Part shown: positions 9,023 to 17,091 of the stretch, in pieces
How positions within the stretch are numbered: the first letter of the stretch is position 1
Layout of the letters: every line of letters starts with the position of its first letter
Source: an uncultured Pseudovibrio sp.
GTDB taxonomy: Bacteria; Pseudomonadota; Alphaproteobacteria; Rhizobiales; Stappiaceae
Length of the DNA: 64,000 nucleotides
Assembly: GCA_947496145.1 (NCBI GenBank)
Contig: CANMBS010000022.1
Span: forward strand, 1 to 64,000
Direction of reading: 5' to 3'
Program-made: the position numbers and the translations under genes
The notes under the pieces: model-generated
What the model saw: only the letters and a program-made list of their open reading frames with translations
Database searches by the model: none
What the model was told of the DNA's origin: nothing

Positions 9023-10086
9023 GTGTTAAATATGTCCCTGTCATTTGGAACCGAACCAAACTGGTTTATGATGTTGTTGTACTTGCGATAGTTGGGGCTT
9101 ATCTCGGCATATATATCTATTTGGCACCAACATTCCAAACTGTTACGAGGCCAATCGACTGGGATATTTATAAAGCCCAGGCGTTCGGTACCTGTGTGTT
9201 CTTCCTGCTTACTTTTATATTAAGTATCGGCCCACTGGCACGACTGGATAAGCGATTTCTGCCATTGCTTTATAATCGGCGCCACCTGGGTGTTATCACC
9301 TGCGTGCTGGCATATTTCCACGTTGATTATATTCTCGGGTGGTACAACGCATTCTCGCCGATCAATCGATATGTTTCCGTGTTTATCGTCAATACGAGTT
9401 TTGATCGGTTTTTAGGTTTTCCTTTTGAAATTCTGGGCATTCTTGCTCTCCTCATCATGACCATACTTGCTGTCACCAGCCATGATTTCTGGCTGCACTT
9501 TCTCAAGCCAACCCTTTGGAAATTTCTCCATATGGGTATTTATTTGGCCTATGCGCTGATTATCGGTCACGTTGCATTGGGAGCATTACAAAGTGCTGCT
9601 GGTCCATTTATGACTGCTGCGACAGGTGTTTCCCTCACTCTTGTCATCACATTACATCTTTTAGCTGCTAGAAAAGAGCACCTGATTGATAGCTTGAAGT
9701 CAACATTGGATGACAGTGGGGACTGGATGGACGCCGGAAGTCCTGAGGATATTCCAGACAAGCGAGCCAGAATAATCAGCATTGAGGATGATGAGCGGGT
9801 TGCAATCTTTCGGAACGGTACAAAGCTTTCAGCTATCTCAAACGTGTGTGCCCATCAAAATGGTCCTCTTGGTGAAGGAAAAATCGTTTATGGCTGTGTA
9901 ACTTGCCCATGGCACGGTTATCAATACCGGGTAGAAGATGGTCGGTCTCCGCCTCCTTTTACTGAAAAGATTTCGACATATCGTATCAAGTTGGAAAGCG
10001 GACGCCTATGGCTCAATGTGAAAGCTTTGCCGCCCGGAACCTATGTTGAACCTGTTGTATCTCCCATGACTGGTGAGGGAAGCTGA
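9019..10086 (+). CDS. Ferric-reductase-like transmembrane domain fused to Rieske domain
   Basis: 355 residues with a GTG start that overlaps the TGA of the previous gene. Residues ~15-225 form about six TM helices of the ferric-reductase/cytochrome b-like type, with several His residues in helices (YFHVDY, HDFWLHF, HMGIY, IGHVAL) suited to bind b-type haem. Residues ~255-345 are a Rieske domain with C277-x-H279 and C296-x2-H299. The pair would move electrons across the membrane between haem and a [2Fe-2S] centre. With the Rieske/FMN protein it gives the operon two Rieske centres. Partner and direction of electron flow are not known. Confidence 0.85.
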   Translation: MSVKYVPVIWNRTKLVYDVVVLAIVGAYLGIYIYLAPTFQTVTRPIDWDIYKAQAFGTCVFFLLTFILSIGPLARLDKRFLPLLYNRRHLGVITCVLAYFHVDYILGWYNAFSPINRYVSVFIVNTSFDRFLGFPFEILGILALLIMTILAVTSHDFWLHFLKPTLWKFLHMGIYLAYALIIGHVALGALQSAAGPFMTAATGVSLTLVITLHLLAARKEHLIDSLKSTLDDSGDWMDAGSPEDIPDKRARIISIEDDERVAIFRNGTKLSAISNVCAHQNGPLGEGKIVYGCVTCPWHGYQYRVEDGRSPPPFTEKISTYRIKLESGRLWLNVKALPPGTYVEPVVSPMTGEGS

Positions 10087-10856
10087 TGGCCACAAAGAAA
10101 CCCGACCCCTTCTTTATTGGCTGGGCAAAAAAGCCACCCAAAAGCTTGCAGGGATTTCTCTTCCTTGTCTCCGCTGTACTCATAGGTGCAGCTGCTGGTG
10201 TTGCATTTGGCATTGGATCATCTGTGCCTGATCCCGGTGATGCTCGGTTTGCCTGGGGAGCAGGCTACCAGACTTTTACTGGATATGTAGATGCTAAGCC
10301 CTACCCATTGCTCAGACTGCCAGCAGGTGAAGGTGGTCGTGATAAGCCTCATGCTATGTTGATCACTGGTGTCGGAAAACGTGGAATGCAGCAGCTTGCT
10401 GGTCCGTTGAACGGCCAACCTGTTGACGCAGGAGGCATCTTGCTTAAGCGGGGTGATTTAGACATGCTGCAAGTTGGTGGGCGCGTTTCTTTACGCCCGG
10501 CAGAAAACCCCGTGTTGAACTTCTCGCCTGCTCCGACTGAGCAGCTAGGCAGGTGGAGATTGACTGGTGAGATTTGTGATGGCAAATGCTATACAGGTGC
10601 TATGCGACCCGGTGTTGGATTAGCGCATAAAGCCTGTGCCAATTTTTGCATCATTGGTGGGATCCCGCCTGTCTTTGTTACAACTGCACCACTGCTTGGC
10701 AGCGAGTTCTTTCTATTGGCGGATGAAAACGGCGAACCACTCAGTTCTGACGTTGAAGACTGGGTCGCGCTGCTCATCTCACTGGAAGGAGAAGTTGAGC
10801 GAAGAGATGATCTGATGATTTTTAAGGTGAATCTGGATAGTGCGAAACAATTATAG
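10086..10856 (+). CDS. Anchored Cys-rich protein of the Rieske/FMN operon
   Basis: 256 residues. A TM anchor at about residues 19-40 precedes a probable periplasmic domain. A conserved-looking motif, C-x3-C followed about 17 residues later by H-x2-C-x3-C (HKACANFC) and GGIPP, suggests a metal- or Fe-S-binding site. I recall similar segments in uncharacterised proteins encoded beside Rieske proteins but cannot name a family. The ATG overlaps the previous stop (TGATG), so it is the last gene of the coupled operon. A role as periplasmic redox or assembly subunit is inferred. Confidence 0.7.
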   Translation: MATKKPDPFFIGWAKKPPKSLQGFLFLVSAVLIGAAAGVAFGIGSSVPDPGDARFAWGAGYQTFTGYVDAKPYPLLRLPAGEGGRDKPHAMLITGVGKRGMQQLAGPLNGQPVDAGGILLKRGDLDMLQVGGRVSLRPAENPVLNFSPAPTEQLGRWRLTGEICDGKCYTGAMRPGVGLAHKACANFCIIGGIPPVFVTTAPLLGSEFFLLADENGEPLSSDVEDWVALLISLEGEVERRDDLMIFKVNLDSAKQL

Positions 10857-11258
10857 GTGTCGAAGTACTTTGTGCCGAGCTAATGAGATTAAACAATTTA
10901 AAACATCTTGTTGTGCGAGCCTGACATTCTCACGATTGATGTGGAAACTTCAGAAAAATAAAGTCGTAACGCGAGCGTTTTTAAAAATCGTAGTCAAAGG
11001 TTGAGGTGGTGCTTCGTGTTTCAGGCTGTTAAGAACAAACTAAGTTTGCAGTGCAACAAAAAATCTGACGGCTTCTTCCTTCTAGGGCACCTTGCTTCCA
11101 TGTATCCCAAGCATGCGGGTAAAACGCGCATCCACGATTACGCATTTGTTGAAAATCTGGGGCCGGTTTCAACGAATAGTGCGTGTGAACATAACGTTAG
11201 TGCGGTTTGCTAAACCCAGAATGTAGACGAGCTGCTCTAAGTATAATCTGGTGATCCG
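10857..11258. other. Intergenic region, no supported gene
   Basis: 402 bases after the Rieske/FMN operon. A 70-codon open frame (11001-11213) starts with TTG, lacks a convincing ribosome site and resembles nothing, so I do not call it. No clear terminator hairpin was found. Confidence 0.35.
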
Positions 11259-11918
11259 ATGATACAGCTATTTGCCTATCCAGAATCTGTTTTTTGCGCA
11301 AAGGTTCGCATTGCTTTGGATATGAAAGAGCTGAACTATGCAGAGTTGTCTCCACCAGATGGCTATGGTTCTGAAGCCTATAAGAAAATCATCCCGGCTG
11401 GCTCTATCCCTGGATTGAAAGACGGAGCGGCAGCTTTGGCTGACTCAAATGCTATTTTGGAATATCTGGAGGAAACGGAATCATCTCCAGCCCTGCTGCC
11501 TGAAGATCCAATTGGTCGCGCAAGAGCCAGAGCGTTGATGGGCTTGCATGATACCCGTATCGAGCCAGCGGTAAGAGCATTTTATGCTCCGATCAAAAGC
11601 GGTAAAGCACCTCATAATCAAATTTATAGTCAGCTCATTAAGGAGATGAGCTGCGCATTTGAACGTTTAGAAGATGTGATCGACGCCGAACCTTATGCGA
11701 TTGGGCCGTATGTCACACTGGTTGAGTGTGCGTATGCAACAACTTTTTCACAAGCGCAACAATTGGCATCGATGTTTGGTGGGGAACTCAAGCTCAAACC
11801 TAAATGTCAGCGATGGTGGCAAGCAATGCAATCTCTATCTCACGCAGCAACTTCTATCGATATAAACCGAAAAGCTATGCAGGAATGGGTCGCAAAGTTT
11901 ATTCAGGTTGCTGCCTAA
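11259..11918 (+). CDS. Glutathione S-transferase family protein
   Basis: 219 residues. The N-terminal thioredoxin-like domain (about 1-78) includes PESVFCAKVRIALD at the active-site helix and the cis-Pro/ADSNAILEYLEE glutathione-binding signature. An all-helical C-terminal domain follows with a conserved Asp/Glu-containing segment around residues 145-155 (IGPYVTLVECA). Predicted cytosolic; substrate unknown. It is monocistronic and converges on the solute-binding-protein gene, with a hairpin terminator between. Confidence 0.85.
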   Translation: MIQLFAYPESVFCAKVRIALDMKELNYAELSPPDGYGSEAYKKIIPAGSIPGLKDGAAALADSNAILEYLEETESSPALLPEDPIGRARARALMGLHDTRIEPAVRAFYAPIKSGKAPHNQIYSQLIKEMSCAFERLEDVIDAEPYAIGPYVTLVECAYATTFSQAQQLASMFGGELKLKPKCQRWWQAMQSLSHAATSIDINRKAMQEWVAKFIQVAA

Positions 11919-11936
11919 AAGTTCTGGGCAGAGAGG

Positions 11937-11968
11937 AAAGACGCACAGACTGGAGCGTCTTTCTCTTT
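11937..11968 (+). terminator. Rho-independent terminator after the GST gene
   Basis: AAAGACGC (11937-11944) pairs with GCGTCTTT (11955-11962) around a 10-base loop and is followed by a T-rich CTCTTT. It lies 19 bases past the GST stop and just before the convergent gene. Confidence 0.6.
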
Positions 11969-11983
11969 GGTAATGGCTGGAAC

Positions 11984-12766
11984 TTAATTTGCTAATCCCC
12001 ATTTCTGTGCTGTTGCGTCGAGGAAGCCGTCCATCTTTTTGATTTTGATCCAGTTGTTGATGTAGTTGATCCAAACCTGATCATCCTGTGGCATTAACAT
12101 TGCAATCGGTGTTGGGTTACGGCTTGTTTTAACTGGCACATTCGTGATTTGCTTAAACTTGGCTTTGAGTGTGGCACCTTCGATATTGGAGGTGATAAAC
12201 ACATCAGCACGCCCGGATAAAACCTCCTGGTAACCGCGAGCAGGTGCTTCAACAACTTTGAGGGTTGCGTTCGGGAACCATTCCTTGCTCATCTTTTCAA
12301 AGGTGGTACCAAGCGTTGTCGCGAAGGTCACACCTTCTTGATTGATGCTGTCCCAGCTATTGAATTTTGCGATCTTATTGCTGGTTGTAAACGGCAGAAT
12401 CTCAACAGAAATATAGCTCTCAGAAAAACCAGCCACTTTCATACGACTTGGTGAGATAGATGCTGATCCTGTCAGATCATATTTGCCAGCAACTATACCG
12501 TTTACCAGAGTCTTCCAGTCCGTTGGTACAAAGGTAAGTTTCACACCAAGGTCCTGAGCAAGTTCATTCATAATGTCGATGTCATAGCCTTTGTAGCCAT
12601 TGCTCGCCGGATCTCGCACAGACATAGGGTTCCAGTCTCCGGTGGTACCAACTTTCAGCTCACCTGAATCGAGAATTTCATTAAGAGCTGATTGCGCATA
12701 AGCTGAACCGGCAAACAACATGCCCGTGGCAAATATCACTGACAGATATGAGCGAATAATTTTCAT
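11984..12766 (-). CDS. Amino-acid-type ABC transporter substrate-binding protein
   Basis: About 260 residues from the chosen ATG, which has AAGGAAG upstream and starts a clean signal peptide (MKIIRSYLSV...AYAQ). A longer frame to 12847 adds 27 residues with no signal-peptide character. Family 3 solute-binding landmarks: LKVGTTGDWNPM, GYDIDIMNELA, the SGRADVFITS segment and a C-terminal INNWIKI. The family binds polar amino acids or similar small solutes. The permease gene is divergent, about 240 bases away, and no ATPase gene is adjacent. Confidence 0.85.
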   Translation of the reverse strand: MKIIRSYLSVIFATGMLFAGSAYAQSALNEILDSGELKVGTTGDWNPMSVRDPASNGYKGYDIDIMNELAQDLGVKLTFVPTDWKTLVNGIVAGKYDLTGSASISPSRMKVAGFSESYISVEILPFTTSNKIAKFNSWDSINQEGVTFATTLGTTFEKMSKEWFPNATLKVVEAPARGYQEVLSGRADVFITSNIEGATLKAKFKQITNVPVKTSRNPTPIAMLMPQDDQVWINYINNWIKIKKMDGFLDATAQKWGLAN

Positions 12767-13006
12767 GAGACTTCCTTGAAGCTTAATTTCAATCTGTTCT
12801 GAGGTAAACCTAAAGGATTTACGCATAACTACAACGATGTTTTGCACCCATTAGCGCACTTCAATTAATTGTGTGCGGCAAACCCCTGTATCATTTGTGT
12901 CGCAGCACACGACACTCTGGATTCTGATGATGGAATGCAGCAAAAAGTAAGCTGTTTTCAGAAGTTAGTTCTCTGAGCAACCAGCAGGATTTGGAAGGTA
13001 ATACTC

Positions 13007-13753
13007 TTGAGACACAGACATGCATTGATATTGGCGTTGATCGCGTTTGGTCTGGCTGGCTGTGCTGACAACCAGTGGGGCTGGTATGTGGTCTCTCCTG
13101 CGTCAGAAACAGGGCGAGTGAATCTGAATTTTATGATTTCAGGCTTGAAAGAAACAATCAGTGTTTCTCTGTCTGCAATCGTAATCTCAATGGTAATTGG
13201 CCTGTTCGTTGCTCTTCCCGGCCTTTCAAAGAACCAGTATGGCCGTGCCTTCAATCGAACATATGTTGAGATAGTTCGCGCTGTTCCCAGTTTGGTGCTT
13301 ATCTTCTGGGTATACTACGGCTTACCAGTTGTTGCAGATATATCCATTAATGTGTTTTGGGCTGGTGTTTTGGCTCTTGCTTTATCTGACAGCGCGTTCC
13401 AGGCTGAAATCTTCAGGGCTGGTATTCAGTCTGTAGCCAGGGGGCAGATAGAGGCAGGGCACTCTCTGGGGCTAAGTTACATTCAGCGTTTGCGCTTTAT
13501 CATTTTACCGCAGGCCATTCGCCGTATGTTGCCCCCTCTTGGAAATCAGCTTGTCTACATGCTGAAGATGTCGAGCCTTGTTTCTGTCATTGGTCTGCAA
13601 GACCTCACGCGGCGGGCCAATGAACTTGTGGTCACAGAATATCGACCATTAGAAATCTATAGCGTATTGGTATTAGAGTATTTGCTGCTAATCTTAATCG
13701 TGTCGCAAGGCGTGCGTTGGTTGGAGCGTCGCTTTAAAGCCGAAACGGTTTAA
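13007..13753 (+). CDS. Amino-acid ABC transporter permease with lipobox-like N-terminus
   Basis: 248 residues. The permease domain (HisM/GlnP type) has about five TM helices and the EAA loop EAGHSLGLSYIQRLRFIILP that contacts the ATPase. The first 22 residues are unusual: a hydrophobic run ending in LAGC (Cys19), a good lipobox, followed by DNQWGWYVV. I recall the same beginning in related permeases, so it is probably a family trait. The start is TTG with GGAAGG 8 bases upstream; the nearby ATG at 13020 is out of frame. Presumed partner of the divergent binding protein; the ATPase must be elsewhere. Confidence 0.85.
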   Translation: MRHRHALILALIAFGLAGCADNQWGWYVVSPASETGRVNLNFMISGLKETISVSLSAIVISMVIGLFVALPGLSKNQYGRAFNRTYVEIVRAVPSLVLIFWVYYGLPVVADISINVFWAGVLALALSDSAFQAEIFRAGIQSVARGQIEAGHSLGLSYIQRLRFIILPQAIRRMLPPLGNQLVYMLKMSSLVSVIGLQDLTRRANELVVTEYRPLEIYSVLVLEYLLLILIVSQGVRWLERRFKAETV

Positions 13754-13769
13754 CAGATTGGCCTTCTCC

Positions 13770-13872
13770 TAAAGCGTATCTCTGAAAAGTGGACACCGGT
13801 TTTCAGATAAAGATACGCGAAAACAAAAGCTAAAGCAGATCAAGCGTTTCAGTTTAAACGCGAACTGCTTTA
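13770..13872. repeat. 103-bp dispersed palindromic repeat, copy 1
   Basis: Nearly identical (3 differences in 103) to the copy at 29801-29903. Structure: terminal TAAAGC/GCTTTA; first hairpin with outer arms GCGTATC/GATACGC and inner arms CTGAAAA/TTTTCAG; second hairpin with arms AAAGCAG/CTGCTTT and inner GCGTTT/AAACGC. The right end supplies the TAA stop of the NUDIX gene on the opposite strand. This is the style of the small intergenic palindromic elements common in alphaproteobacteria. Confidence 0.9.
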
Positions 13873-14328
13873 GGTGGTCTTTGGCGTCCAGTTTGCCAGT
13901 AGTGCTTTTAACTCTGGTTCATTAACTGCATGAACAGCATCGCGCACGGAGAACCATTTTCGCGTCCGTTCGTTTTTTTCTGGCCAATCCTCTAGTATCT
14001 CAGTTACTTCCAGTGGGAAGACTTTAACCACACATGGGATCGGCTCCTTTGTAACTCTGAGCTTTGAGTAATGGTATACGCCAGCAAGCCTTTTAGAAAC
14101 GTTCCCCTTGATGCCCGCTTCTTCAAAAGCTTCTTGAGCGGCAGCTTCTTCGCCGCTTAGTTCTTTCATCGGCCAGCCTTTTGGGAGCACCCACCGTTTG
14201 GTTTCGCGAGAGGTTATCAGAAGAATTTGCAGCTTACCTTTTTTACTTGTTTTGAAAGGAAGTGCAGCAAATTGTCGGCGGGGTTCGGCCCAGGTCTGTG
14301 ACACAATTTTTCTAAGTATACTCTTCAT
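13870..14328 (-). CDS. NUDIX hydrolase, diphosphoinositol-polyphosphate type
   Basis: 152 residues. LPKGWPMKE followed by EEAAAQEAFEEAGI is a NUDIX box of the subtype common in alphaproteobacteria. The family consensus REUxEExGU appears as QEAFEEAGI, so the conserved Arg is replaced by Gln while the metal-binding Glu residues are kept. It probably hydrolyses a nucleoside diphosphate derivative or related compound; the substrate is not predictable. Its stop codon is provided by the dispersed repeat. Confidence 0.8.
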   Translation of the reverse strand: MKSILRKIVSQTWAEPRRQFAALPFKTSKKGKLQILLITSRETKRWVLPKGWPMKELSGEEAAAQEAFEEAGIKGNVSKRLAGVYHYSKLRVTKEPIPCVVKVFPLEVTEILEDWPEKNERTRKWFSVRDAVHAVNEPELKALLANWTPKTT

Positions 14329-14678
14329 GGGTATCTTCCTTGGTGCGACCTGTTTTGCTCCATTTTTGTTTGATACTGAGCTTTGGTCGTGAGCAGTTTT
14401 TTCCTTAAACGGCTAATTATAAGAGGTTTGCCCTGATAGCTGAGTATATGGTTTATTTTTTTTCAGCGCTATTGCAAGAAACTGCTGTACCAATGACCTG
14501 ACCATATCAGGGTATATTTCGCCTTGTGTAAATTTTTGAATATCGCGACTATTGTAAAACTTATTCATTTTTCTGGGTGCTGAAGAAAGAGTATTGCTAA
14601 AAAGTGTTTGAACTTGAAATTATAAAAAGGAATCGCGTCATGATAGTTGACTAACATCATTGAGGCCAATTTCTAATA
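14329..14678. other. Intergenic region between the NUDIX and kynureninase genes
   Basis: 350 bases between divergent genes, AT-rich towards the right. No gene is visible. Promoters of both genes are expected here, but I cannot assign boxes reliably. Confidence 0.35.
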
Positions 14679-15929
14679 ATGGGTGAGGGGAAGATTTTGG
14701 AAGTAGATGCACCAGATGTAAAGCAACGTGATGACATAGACCCTCTTGCTCCGTTGCGGCAGCATTTCTCGATACCAGATGGAATAATCTATCTGGACGG
14801 AAACTCTCTCGGAGCTCTACCAAAAGCTGTGACTGCCGCACTCACACATACAGTAGAAGAGCAGTGGGGCAAAAGTCTTATCAAAGGATGGAACTGCCAC
14901 AACTGGATTGACCTACCTGCTAGAATAGGCAATCGCATTGCAAATCTTATTGGTGCTGAAAAGGGGACGGTGATCTGTGCGGATAGCACTTCGCTTAATG
15001 TCTTCAAAGTGTTGGCAGCTGCGATGAAAATGCGTCCGGAGAGAAACGTCATTCTGTCAGATACTGGGAATTTTCCGACTGACCTTTATATGGCGCAGGG
15101 CCTGAAGGGGCTAACAGGCGATAATTTGGAGTTGCGTCTGGTCGCGCCGGAAGAGGTGGAAACTGCTCTGGATGAAACAGTTGCCGCCATGATGCTCACC
15201 GAGGTGGACTACAGAACAGGTCGTAAGCACGACATGAAAGCCCTAACAGCAAAAGCGCATTCAGTTGGTGCTCTTGCAATTTGGGATCTGTGTCACTCAG
15301 TCGGTGCATTCCCCGTTTATCTGAGCGAAGCGAAAGTAGATTTTGCTGTTGGGTGCTCCTACAAGTATCTTAATGGTGGTCCGGGTGCACCTGCCTTTGT
15401 TTATGTGGCACCTCAGCACCAGCATACCAATGGAAACCCCCTGACTGGATGGATGGGACATAACGCTCCATTTGCATTCGATTTAGGCTACGAACCTTCT
15501 GCAACAATGGATCAGATGCGTGTGGGAACACCGCAGGTATTGGCCATGACTGCGTTAAGCGCATCTCTGGATGTATTCGAACACACCAGTTTGGAAGCAT
15601 TGCATGCAAAATCCGTTGAGCTCAGCGAATTTTTTATCTCTGAAATAAAGCGAAGGTGCCCAGGCCTTGAACTGGCATCACCAACTGACCCCGCCAAGCG
15701 CGGGTCGCAGGTTTCCTTCTATCACGAACAGGGGTACGCGGTAATGCAGGCGCTTATCGATCATGGAGTAATCGGTGACTTTCGCGCACCTAATATTATC
15801 CGCTTCGGCTTTGCACCTCTCTATCTTTCATTTGCTGAGATCTTAAAAGCCGCCGAAATTTTTGAAGATATTATTACTGACGGTCTCTGGGATAAACCAG
15901 AGTACCATCAAAAAAGTAAAGTGACTTAA
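14679..15929 (+). CDS. kynU: Kynureninase
   Basis: 416 residues, the normal length. A PLP-dependent fold-type I enzyme that cleaves kynurenine or 3-hydroxykynurenine to anthranilate (or 3-hydroxyanthranilate) and alanine. Landmarks: IYLDGNSLGALP near the N-terminus, ADSTSLNVFK phosphate-binding segment, WDLCHSVGAFPV with the cofactor Asp, and CSYKYLNGGPG carrying the PLP Lys. It lies 14 bases upstream of the tryptophan dioxygenase gene, so the two form a tryptophan-degradation operon. The kynurenine formamidase needed between the two steps is not in this window. Confidence 0.95.
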   Translation: MGEGKILEVDAPDVKQRDDIDPLAPLRQHFSIPDGIIYLDGNSLGALPKAVTAALTHTVEEQWGKSLIKGWNCHNWIDLPARIGNRIANLIGAEKGTVICADSTSLNVFKVLAAAMKMRPERNVILSDTGNFPTDLYMAQGLKGLTGDNLELRLVAPEEVETALDETVAAMMLTEVDYRTGRKHDMKALTAKAHSVGALAIWDLCHSVGAFPVYLSEAKVDFAVGCSYKYLNGGPGAPAFVYVAPQHQHTNGNPLTGWMGHNAPFAFDLGYEPSATMDQMRVGTPQVLAMTALSASLDVFEHTSLEALHAKSVELSEFFISEIKRRCPGLELASPTDPAKRGSQVSFYHEQGYAVMQALIDHGVIGDFRAPNIIRFGFAPLYLSFAEILKAAEIFEDIITDGLWDKPEYHQKSKVT

Positions 15930-15943
15930 GTGCGGGGGAGAGC

Positions 15944-16774
15944 ATGAATCGCGAATTGGAGCACTACGGTGCAGAACTCTCTTTTAAAGAGAACATGTCT
16001 TATGGCGATTATCTGCGCCTTTCAGATGTGTTGGGAGCGCAAACACCACTCACCGATGCTCACGATGAAATGCTCTTCATCATCCAACATCAGACTGCCG
16101 AACTCTGGATGAAGCTGGCAATCCGAGAAATGATGGAAGCGTGCAGTTGCTTAATGGAAGATGAGTTTGCTCAGGTTTCTAAGCTCATGGCACGGGTGAA
16201 TAAGATCTTCGCTCAACTTAACAGCGCCTGGGATATTTTGCGGACCATGACACCAAGCGATTACACCACATTTCGCGATGGTCTTGGCAAGTCTTCTGGC
16301 TTTCAAAGCTACCAGTACCGAGCGATCGAATTTGTGGTTGGAAATAAAAATCCAGCACTGATGAAACCACACGAGCATATGCCTGAAGTTTCCGACTGGC
16401 TGCGACAGATTTATGAAGCCCCGTGTATTTATGATCAGATGATAAGAGCGTTGACCCGTGCCGGTTTCGATATTTCAGAGGAAGTGCTGAACAGGGATGT
16501 CACAAAGCCTTACGTCGCAGATGTGTCCGTCCAGAAAGCTTGGGAAATAATATATCGCAATCCACGCAGTAATTGGCATTTTTATGATCTTGCAGAGAAG
16601 CTAATAGACTTTGAGGACTTTTTCAGGCGTTGGCGGTTCAACCATCTCACGACTGTTGAACGCATTATTGGGAGCAAAATGGGTACTGGAGGGACCTCGG
16701 GTGCGCCATACCTGAAAAAAATGCTGGATACTGTGTTGTTTCCAGAACTTTGGCAAGTTCGTAGTGATTTGTAA
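15944..16774 (+). CDS. kynA: Tryptophan 2,3-dioxygenase
   Basis: 276 residues, typical of bacterial TDO. This haem enzyme opens the indole ring of L-tryptophan to give N-formylkynurenine. Landmarks: MSYGDYLRL, DEMLFIIQHQTAELWMKL with the substrate-base His, a SGFQSYQYR segment that lines the haem pocket, and WRFNHLTTVERIIG with the proximal His, then GTGGTSG. Preceded by a GGGGGAG ribosome site and coupled to kynU. Confidence 0.95.
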   Translation: MNRELEHYGAELSFKENMSYGDYLRLSDVLGAQTPLTDAHDEMLFIIQHQTAELWMKLAIREMMEACSCLMEDEFAQVSKLMARVNKIFAQLNSAWDILRTMTPSDYTTFRDGLGKSSGFQSYQYRAIEFVVGNKNPALMKPHEHMPEVSDWLRQIYEAPCIYDQMIRALTRAGFDISEEVLNRDVTKPYVADVSVQKAWEIIYRNPRSNWHFYDLAEKLIDFEDFFRRWRFNHLTTVERIIGSKMGTGGTSGAPYLKKMLDTVLFPELWQVRSDL

Positions 16775-17091
16775 TTTTACTGCCTTTTTGCATCCTTTTT
16801 TGAAATTATGATATTTTAATGCATAGTAGTTTTGCGCATACTATGTCTACTAATATGCTTGATTGAGCAATTTTTCTGAAGAAAATTATATCTTTCTGCA
16901 ACTTATGCGTAAGTGTGTGGACTGGGTGATCTAGGGGATTTTACTCAATTTACTGGGCTGGGAGGGCGACTAGCCGGTAATCAAAACGCAAAAGTCCCTC
17001 ATGTCTGCCTTGCAATAAAATGCTGCTAAGGGCATTAGGTAGGTACGTGATAACAATAATACACCAGTACTTTGCGGTCTGGGGGGGTAAA
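16775..17091. other. Intergenic region before the ABC importer operon
   Basis: 317 bases, AT-rich, with no gene. An inverted repeat (listed separately) lies in its first third. No strong terminator hairpin is seen after kynA, so read-through into the transporter genes is possible. Confidence 0.35.
16822..16845. promoter_or_regulatory. Inverted repeat CATAGTA-N10-TACTATG (candidate operator)
   Basis: Perfect 7-bp arms with centres 17 bp apart, between kynA and the branched-chain-type ABC operon. There is no T-run, so it is unlikely to be a terminator. The arm spacing suits a dimeric regulator, but no regulator gene is adjacent. Confidence 0.35.

Noticed and set aside
11001-11213. 70-codon frame in the gap after the Rieske/FMN operon
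   Set aside because: TTG start without a ribosome site and no family resemblance.
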